From: Anaspis maculata
Lineage: Eukaryota > Arthropoda > Insecta > Coleoptera > Scraptiidae
Length of the DNA stretch: 64,000 bases
Direction: 5' to 3'
Assembly: GCA_949128115.1 (NCBI GenBank)
Contig: OX421962.1
Coordinates: 104,376,836-104,440,835, forward strand
Below are positions 56,380 to 64,000 of this stretch, in pieces. A model generated the notes under the pieces. The model did not search any database. It was not told where the DNA came from and was given only the letters and a program-made list of their open reading frames with translations. A program made the position numbers and the translations under genes. How positions within the stretch are numbered: the first letter of the stretch is position 1; each line of letters opens with the position of its first letter.

Positions 56380-57720
56380 TACATAATATCTCTTGTGTTC
56401 TTCTTCCAGACATCTGCCGACTTTTTCTCCACCTTTCAACCTCCGTTACTTGACGACGGCCTCTCCCTTTTCAGGTGTATTACCAAAGCTCACGATGTTT
56501 TCAAATTTCAATTCTTTATAGGCTGAAGAGCCGGTCGATTTCAGTATCAACGCGTTGACCAACGTGTCCCTTAAGCAATGCTGATCAATGTACTAAAAGC
56601 TCCGGGCCTTGGAATGTGAGCGTCCTAATTCTTGATAAGCAAGGAGGGAGTAAATTCCGCAACAGTGGTAACTCTGTAAAATCTGATTTCTTCGAAATTT
56701 TGAAGGACCCTGGTTGCTCTGAATGCCTCTTAAGCAATGCTTATCCACATTTTAAAACAGAATTCTTTGATTTCGCTCCTCCCGACCCACCAACCAAAGA
56801 GAGGGAAAGTATTGTGAAGGCGCTAAAAAACATTTTTCGAGATAAACACGGAAATATTCATTTTGAGCCGTCTTGAGACAATTGGAACCATTTCCAGATG
56901 AAAGTTTGTCTGTCTGTGTGTCTGACTGTATTTGTGCCTGGCTGTGTGTGTCTGTCTGTAATATTCCACGATAACGACCAAATGGTTTATCTGATAGACT
57001 TGAAATTTGGTATGCAGACATGGTTTTGCTGTCGAATGAGTCCATATATTTTGGGCTGTCATTTGTCAAATAAAGAAGTCACTATCAAAAAATGACAGAA
57101 GCTATATCTCACGGAACTTGACATGCAATATGTCGTTTGAAAGCCTTTGCAAAACTGAATTAAAACAGTTGAGAGTACTTCTCTATCTGTCATATGAAAC
57201 TATCATTCAAAACTTTGCCATTCAATTATTCAAAATCTATTTGATGGATTGGTACGAAATTCGGCAAGCAGCAACAGAATAAAAGTGTCAAATTAAGACT
57301 GCAGTTGGAGTTTTCCATCATCTCTCAATCAGGCGCTACGAGATTTGGCGGCACTTACTCCTTTCTTGCCCCAAAAAAACTATGTTCCGCACATTTGTTG
57401 GACCGCAGCTTTTGGTATGTTGTTCAGCATTGGTCAAAGGCCGTTTGTGCAAAATTTCAAAAGAGACATATTTATTTCAGGGTTTGACCAAAATTTCACC
57501 TGAAATGCCTGGGCTACAATCCTTTTTATAGGATCTGAAGCGTGAAAGTAACAATTTTTTTTGTCTCCATTTTCTGACGTCTGTCGACCTGCTTTTCTTT
57601 CTCAACTCCCGTTTCTTGTCGACGGCGTCTCCTTTAATAGGTCTCCAAAACTCACCATGTTTTAAATTTATTCTTGATGCTGCTGCACTGGGCGCCGGAA
57701 GATTTCAGTAGCTTGAGGAC
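56380..57720. repeat. Composite of dispersed repeats (families X and Y)
   Basis: 56380-56565 and 57570-57715 are diverged direct copies (GACGACGGC../CCAAARCTCACSATGTTTT../GATTTCAG). Between them, 56880-57345 is a third copy of the 2620-4880 family (GACTTGAAATTTGGTATGCAGACATGG, ACGGAACTTGACATGCAATATG). 57345-57520 is the inverted partner of 54810-54990. Confidence 0.82.
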
Positions 57721-57884
57721 TTCGTACTAGACGACTCAGTGACTCAGTACTAAAATTTTACTAAACGATTTTAAGATCCCGATTTAGGATAAAAACTCAT
57801 TTATGATGACTCTAAGATAACGGCTGCCGTCAGTACTAAAACATGATTGTAATGAGTCAAAGACAATCGGCGAAAGCAAAGCAT
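57720..57884. repeat. Dispersed GACTC repeat, copy 2 (left part)
   Basis: GACGACTCAGTGACTCAGTAC and AATGAGTCAAAGACAATCGGCGAAAGC belong to the family seen at 50110-50360. It stops at the TIR element and the family resumes at 60305. Confidence 0.6.
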
Positions 57885-60304
57885 TAGTAGGTAACGTATG
57901 GTCCGAAAGTTTTGGGAAATTTTCCAAAAGCTAATAACTTTTTTTGGATACTTTTAATTTTGTAACTTAATATTGCAAAAACTAACGTCATCTATAGCAA
58001 TACTAAATTCATATTCAACATATTGAAGATGGGTCATTATCTCTGATGCCTCTCAGAAAAATTGGCACAGATCCAAAAGAATTCTGGAATTTTGTGGAAA
58101 GCAAGCAGAAAAAAAACTCGAATACCTGGCCAAGTCAACTATGCGGGAACAAAGTATTCCACTTCGGATCATATTGTCGATGCTTTTGCCACCTTCTTCG
58201 GGAATGTATTCTATAAATTCTATAAGGGGACAACATCACCATCACTGACTTTTCTGAAGATGAGATTCTGCGTGCTATGCGAAGAATGAAGCCCAAACAG
58301 TCGACTGGCCCCGATCGAATTCCATACTTCGTAGTTAGGGATTGCGCGGGGGCTTGGGCACGGCTGCTGCTGCATCTTTTCAATCTGTCAGTCGGCTCGT
58401 CAACGTTTCCCAGTGATTGGAAGACATCGAAGATAATGCCGGTCCACAAATCAGGTGACATCGAGGATGTAACGAATTACCGTCCAATTGCACTTATATC
58501 CGGTTTCGCAAAAGTGTTCGAAAGCTGCATATACAGCCGCATTTACCACCAAGTGAAAAACAGAATATCCACGAGACAACATGGTTTCTGCATCTGTAAG
58601 AGACGCTCAACGGCGACAAATCTGGCATATATCACGCACTACGTAAGCCTGTCCCTGGACGGGGGAGGTCAGGTGGATACGGTCTATGCAGACTTTGCAA
58701 AAGCATTCGACAGAGTGGACCATCATATTCTTCTTTCGAAGCTGACGGCATTCGGATTCCATCAGAGTCTTGTGTCTCTTCTGAAGAGTTACCTGTCTGA
58801 CAGACATCAGTTTGTTGAGTATATGCGCCACAGGTCATTCTCCTATACGGCCACAAGTGGAGTACCGCAAGGTACGAATCTCGCTCCCCAACTGTTTCTA
58901 ATCTTCATCAACGACATCGTGCGAAGCCTAGAGAGCGAGGTTCTGCAGTTTGCGGATGATGTGAAGATATTTCGGGGTATTGAGTCCGGTGGTGACTGTG
59001 CCCTGCTTCAGGCCATCTTGACTCTTTGATGGAGTGGTGCATGTCTGAAAACCTCTCCTTAAACATCGCAAATTGTAGTCAAGTAACCATACAGCAGAGC
59101 AAGAAATCCCGTACACTACAATTACAAACTTGGTGCCGAAGAGTTGCGACGATGCACTGAGGTCAGGGATCTTGACGTGCTCTTTGACTCCACACTGTCG
59201 TTCGTGGGACACATGGATGCGATCACTGCCGCTGCGTCAAGGACGGTAGGCTTCATATACAGAAATTGCCGTAAATTTCCGGGTACCACAGCATTGACCA
59301 CCATGTACAAGACCCTCGTCAGGGTAAAGCTTGAGTACTGCTCCATTATATGGTCTCCACACTGCGAGAAATACACCAATCAATTAAAGTCCATCCAAAG
59401 AAGATTCCTGAAGTTTGTCCACTGTCACGTGACTGGGGTCTATCCTGAGAGGGGCCATCCGCACGACCTGCTCCTGGAGATGTTCGGTTTCGATTCTCTG
59501 TCCCAGCGGCGAGATATGTTTGATGCCATATTTTTGTACAACTTATGCAATAATGTTGTAGACGCTCCCGCTATGCTAAAATGCATAATGTTTCGTGTAC
59601 CACGTCTTGAGTCGAGGCATGCAGCTCTCTTCCAAGTTCCGATCACCAGAAAGAATATCCTGCTTCCCCGATTTACAGAAGTTGTCAACTTATCAACCAA
59701 GTATTGACGAAGAAAAATTCCACTCGATTGGATATACACGATGCAAATGTGACCTCTTTTAAACGTCATTTCCAAATTTTAACTGTATCGTCTTGATGTT
59801 TATGTTATGTTTAATTTTTTATACACCTCTATTTTCTGTGTAACTGGATCTCAAATCTGTACGGAAATAAATATATGAGTTAAGTTGTCTTCTGCCATGT
59901 TCGATCATTCTCTGGACAACAACAGGATTAATTTCTCTGAGCTCCTGCCTCCCAATGTACCGCAAGCTCGACCAATATAAGATTTTTGGCAAGTATTGAG
60001 CAGGATAGTGTACGACAAGAGATGGGAAGCTGCAAATGAAGACCAATCACGGCGTCGCATTTTTCGATAACATCAGAGCATTTCGCTTTGGAGAAATTGA
60101 TCCTGGAGAATTATGGAACATGGCAGAAGAAAATTGAAATCCATCGAAGATATTGGTCCATTATCAATATGTTGAATATGAATTTGTTATTGTTATATAT
60201 GATGTTGATTCTTGCAGTATCAAGTTAAAAAATAGAGACTATTCATAAAAAGTTATTAGCTTTAAACCATTTCCCAAAACTTTCGGACCATACCTTACCT
60301 ACTA
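57885..60304. mobile_element. TIR-bounded element containing a LINE remnant, 2.42 kb
   Basis: Left 57885-58040 and right 60150-60304 are inverted copies over about 150 bp. The shared ends are TAGTAGGTAA(C/G)G followed by TATGGTCCGAAAGTTTTGGG; further in, AGCTAATAACTTTTT and AAATTCATATTCAACATATTGA are shared. A dispersed repeat lies on both sides. No matching target duplication was fixed. The only coding DNA inside is a non-LTR reverse transcriptase remnant, which probably inserted later. Confidence 0.75.
58041..59880 (+). pseudogene. Non-LTR retrotransposon reverse transcriptase, 5'-truncated
   Basis: Frame pieces begin with GTDPKEFWNFVESKQK (endonuclease-RT linker). From 58277 a 250-codon frame carries STGPDRIPYFVV, NYRPIALISGFAKVFE, RQHGFCICKRRSTATNLAY, DFAKAFDRVDH, TSGVPQGTNLAP and the catalytic FADDVKIF. 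These are the RT fingers and palm of Jockey/CR1-like elements. A frameshift near 59025 leads to MEWCMSENLSLN and then to the 187-codon thumb and C-terminal frame (59144-59707). AATAAA stands at 59866. The endonuclease and ORF1 are missing, so the copy is dead. It sits between the inverted repeats of 57885-60304. Confidence 0.92.
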
Positions 60305-60440
60305 GAACTCGATAGTTACGTCGACTCAGAGCACAGAGACAATCGCTGAAGGCGATTTAGTTCAAGAGCTCAGTTGTAATGACTCAAAGGCATCGCACGA
60401 AAGCAAAATGGTACGAGAACTGAATCGAATCAGCTTCATT
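60305..60440. repeat. Dispersed GACTC repeat, copy 2 (right part)
   Basis: AGACAATCGCTGAAGGCGAT, AGAGCTCAGTTGTAATGACT and CGCACGAAAGCAAAATGGTA continue the family interrupted at 57884. Confidence 0.65.
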
Positions 60441-62980
60441 TATACAGGTATTTATAACTTGTTCCATGAGGAGGACGTTGTAGCTTTGGAGAACCGCAAA
60501 AGTTCACGAGGACTTTAGGTGTACGTATTATTGTGATGATGACAAATGGGCACATGAACAAAGCATATTCATCTCGGCGTTCAATTACGAGAAGAAACCA
60601 CGGCAATGGAGAAAGCACGTCAGTGTATAAGGGCTCCTCTTTAAGAAGCCCACAACAATGGCCGCAAAGCGACCGCAATAACAACGCAACTGTGTCCCGC
60701 TGTCGTAATGCGATTTAATAATGCCTGAAACCCACACTACCATACACCGGGTCCTCGAAATATGCGAAATAATTAATATACGGTTTCCAGGATTCAAGGG
60801 CCGGAGGAGGGTCCCGTCGTCTTCGTATATAGTGGTAGAGAAATCCAAGGGTTTCAGCCGGGAACGCCTCGGTCAAGGGCCATTAAGTTCGCTAACGCAC
60901 ACAGAACAGGATTAGCGACAGGTTTAACCCGAGGTTTAACCCAGTTTTACGCGGTATATTTGCGCTGGGCAAACTAAAAATGTCAATCTGCCTGATGACG
61001 TCAGCGGGCCAAGTCAGAGAGAAGAATTTAAGTATAATGTGTAAGTAAGTAACCTGCTCTCTAATGTAAACTTCCTCGCTCCGCTCCTTATCATCATCGT
61101 CAAGCTTTGGCGGGAAGCTTGATTGGATTTTTAATAGTGGCAACTAATTTGTTTAACGGCGGGCAATTAAAGAAGTTTGCACGTTTATTACCCGTCGCTT
61201 GGATTAATGCCCGTGTAATCAAGGAATGTAGGACGAGGAGGATGTGGCAGATGAGGGGGGGGGGGGGGAAGAGGAGAGGCGTTACTGGAAGCTCGAGGAC
61301 GCCGGACAGATCTGGGACGGGAGGCAGGAAATTCCTCTAAGTCTGGTCTACCTACGTACCTACCGACCTATGAGCCGTTGAACTCTAACTAAACTGGAAC
61401 GCATCTTCTGTTTCCAAAAAACCTTCTGAAGCGTCGTTGCACTCACGTCTGGCTTGCACAAGGATTCGAAGTGGATAGAAACCTAGCTGGATGGGTCAAC
61501 TTTGCTGACGACTGGTTAGTAGCTGACTTGGTACTAGTGTGGGTCATAGTCAAAGAGAATTTATAGTCAACGAAAGAGGAGAAGAAGAAGGAAATGAAAA
61601 GCAGGAGAAAAGGGAGAAGGGAGAGATCATTTTGAATTTGGTATCAAATCTATTTCGGAAAAAATAAACTAGGACGAATGGAGCCCGCCCCTCTATTCTT
61701 GGAAGTACTAATTATCAAGCACAACAGCACTGAAACTTCATTAGCAGGCAAACTCCAGCTCGTTAAAATAACAACGATTATGGTAGAAATTCAGTTGCGT
61801 CACGCAGAAACATACACACACACGCACCAATCCACACAGATTTAAAACTCCCAAGTCTCCTATCGCGCTTGGGTATGCCGTTTCCACAAGGTCCGCTGGC
61901 ATGTAGCACCAACCCTACAGTCTTCTAATTACGCACGACCCCCGTTCCCTATTCATCCTCGCGATCTCCTGGTGAACGCATTACAGCATGAGGTTAATTA
62001 AATTTCACCTTCCCCTTCCCATGTGAAGGAACATGCCCAGAGATGGGAGTCGAATTAACGAACTGGGAATGTTGCGAGTTAAATTTTAATAAGCAACAGG
62101 AACAGGCGAAGATTCACCAACAAAAACATATAGGCAAAGAGAAACTCCGCGGCGTTCAAGATCAAAACTTCTTAGACACGGCTTTGTGATATTAGTGCGG
62201 CACAAGCAAGCAGTGGCGTTCTGCAAAGCGTTCGATAATTTTTTGCAACGAACCTATTTCTGGATGCCGCGACCTAGGAGAACGATCGAAAACCGCGTCA
62301 CGCTACATCCTTGCACGGCCCCCGCCGCATGGCTGTTCGCTGGATGAAGAAAAATGTCCCGAAGGAACGCGGAGTCAATCGAATTATTTCCTGGTAGCCA
62401 ATTTCCGCAGCGCTGCATCTCGAAATTAAGTGATGATTGCACTGTATCGGAACAGGTATCGATTTCCTGATGGAGGTATCCAATCCAGAATCCAGAAATT
62501 CACTAATGGAATCTGTTCCTCGACTTTTCGATCCCTTGGTGCCGTTCTGTGTACACACACACCACCGTAAGTCCGTGCCATGAGCAAAAGCAAATGAAAA
62601 GGTGTTGTTCTCTCAGCTCAGTTACCCTTCTCAAGTTACAAAGGCCACACACGATGGTATAGTAGGTAGCTCTGATAGTAGCTTGACAGGCCATTTTCGG
62701 TCCTGTAATACGAAACCATTGTTGTGGAACGGTGTAAAAAGCGGCACAATGTGGAATATTGTAGTTTTTTTTTTATACAAAACTTGCTTTTTCTAGAGTG
62801 AGCTCAGTGGAAAATATTACTTACACAGAAAAATTAGGTCATGTTCTTTATTTGACCGAGATATTTCTTGTCTGGGAGGAAAAACAAACAATGCAAATGG
62901 AGGTAACAATGGATTTGTAATGATAAGTCGCACAACAACCCAAGATGTAAACCTATATTTACCAGTCGATCGATCAGAAA
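60441..62980. other. Unassigned DNA
   Basis: Includes an 11-base G tract near 61256-61268 and a short (CA)n near 61813. No domain-bearing frame was found. Confidence 0.4.
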
Positions 62981-62984
62981 CCGA

Positions 62985-63350
62985 GTGGATTCGACCTTTC
63001 AAGGAAAATCTGGAAGACTGCGAACCCAATCAGATGCAACCACGGTAGAACCGCCGACTTTTTGTATAAATGTGGGAAAGTTCCATCTGGCTGGACACTG
63101 TGACTGTGGAAATCCACGTCAAAGTGTCGTGCATATTATTCAAGAATGCGAACGACTTTTACACCCTTTACCCAGTTACAGTGACTTGGATGGAATTTGG
63201 ACATCGGGATTTGATGAACTATTTCTTTTATTTATTTATTTATTTATTTTTTATATACTCGTTATAATAAGTACTTATATTATTATTATAGTATCTCTTG
63301 TGTGTAGCATGTATGCCATACGCTAAATAAATAATGTAACAATAATTTTT
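62985..63350 (+). pseudogene. Non-LTR ORF2 3' end with Cys/His motif
   Basis: The frame holds HCDCGNPRQSVVHIIQECE, the C-x-C-G-x(n)-H-x(n)-C motif found at the C-terminus of many non-LTR ORF2 proteins, where it is thought to help bind RNA. Nearby pieces (GRTADFLYKCGKV) are in another frame, showing a frameshift. After the frame come (TTTA)n (63228-63250) and a TAAATAAATAATGTAA tail, like a LINE 3' end. RT is not present, so this is a strongly 5'-truncated insertion. Confidence 0.75.
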
Positions 63351-64000
63351 TTTAGGCGACCAACACACAAAAGCTTTCTTTACGTCCTTTTTGACGTCCC
63401 AAAAGTGTCTTTTTTTGTACGCTTATGTCAATATTTCCCTTTTCGGCCGCTAAACCTCATTTGTTTTACTTTGTTGGGAGGCTAATGTCATTCTGCTTTT
63501 TTCACGTTACATGATTTTAGGCCGATTTAGCTGTTGAATATTTACATCACGAAGTAGTCGGCGGTATACTTGATTAATAAAGAGCAATTAATCATTCAAT
63601 GATGACCCAAAATCAGATGTAATAATTACATAAATTTGAAATATACAGCTATTTTCTCCGTAAGGTTGGTGCCCACTGCGGTGAATTCCGAGGTGATTTC
63701 AGTTGCAAGATTGCTACGCTACTACATCATTGGTCAATTCAATGCTACAATGTCAATGTGAATGCTGTCAAAGTCAAAGGCAATTTCATTATTTTGTTTT
63801 GTTGGTTTTGGTTATGCTTATGTCGTGAAAATTGGCCCAAGTAGGTCCGAAACACGCGTGTCTGTTGGATTTCGATGGCTACCGTAGCCCTCACCATGGA
63901 ATAAATAGACCACAACGTTGATGACTTGCACGATTGTGATTTTACCGAAAGGTACGCCAGAGAAACAGACCCTGTCCAGTTTTTTGCCTTGTTTTACAGG
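63351..64000. other. Unassigned DNA
   Basis: A/T-rich; nothing recognised before the window edge. Confidence 0.4.

Noticed and set aside
58135..58856. Minus-strand frames over the LINE reverse transcriptase
   Set aside because: The plus strand carries unmistakable RT motifs; these are shadows.

Overview
This window reads as accessory nuclear DNA from an arthropod, most likely an insect. It has no dense ORF structure. The recognisable coding DNA is remnants of transposable elements (Ty3/gypsy, BEL/Pao, Jockey/CR1-like non-LTR) plus a broken C2H2 zinc-finger cluster. There are many short inverted-repeat DNA elements, a tRNA-derived SINE, satellites and a 200-base assembly gap (1684-1883). The GTAGGTACCTAC-type motif seen near 1190-1210 is common in several insect genomes, but I cannot name the species. 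No intact host gene, rRNA, functional tRNA or CRISPR array was found.

Layout. 1-632: a 20/21-bp satellite with an EcoRI site in nearly every unit. 694-1683: an inverted duplication carrying degenerate C2H2 fingers, with one arm running into the gap. 1938-2509: two MITEs. 2620-4880: a tandem pair of a dispersed repeat of about 1.2 kb. 5185-5925 and 6611-7463: two fold-back elements. 7880-9312: a hAT-type element with a perfect 8-bp target duplication; a second hAT MITE sits inside it at 8499-8733. 11933-13109: a third fold-back. 14100-14288: a SINE with its own target duplication. 17199-18955: a miniature, internally deleted gypsy element with two LTRs and a primer-binding site. 20205-25690: two BEL/Pao remnants, with a fourth fold-back, an orphan LTR plus PBS, and a non-LTR 3' end between them; one remnant carries a MITE for which the other supplies the empty site. 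29379-29906: a solo LTR with a 4-bp target duplication. 30283-31000: a 94-bp tandem array followed by a MITE. 32-48 kb: scattered gypsy RNase H and integrase pieces, further MITEs and two hAT-type elements (41538-42189, 46201-46568).

The most unusual object is 50689-54133. Its terminal inverted repeats are built of 14/16-bp tandem units, and the order of unit variants is mirror-symmetric between the two ends. A 9-bp direct repeat (ATATCCCAC) flanks it. The interior is about 3.1 kb of a degenerate 40-bp GAGCCC-rich repeat with a higher-order period near 1 kb. This architecture resembles Drosophila Foldback (FB) elements.

54.7-57.9 kb holds more copies of the dispersed repeats. 57885-60304 is a TIR-bounded element containing a truncated, frameshifted non-LTR reverse transcriptase. 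62985-63350 is another non-LTR 3' end. The remaining intervals, which make up much of the window, show nothing I can assign beyond simple repeats.

Nothing here forms a working pathway. The logic is one of nested insertions: target duplications and broken repeats give a relative order of events at several sites.
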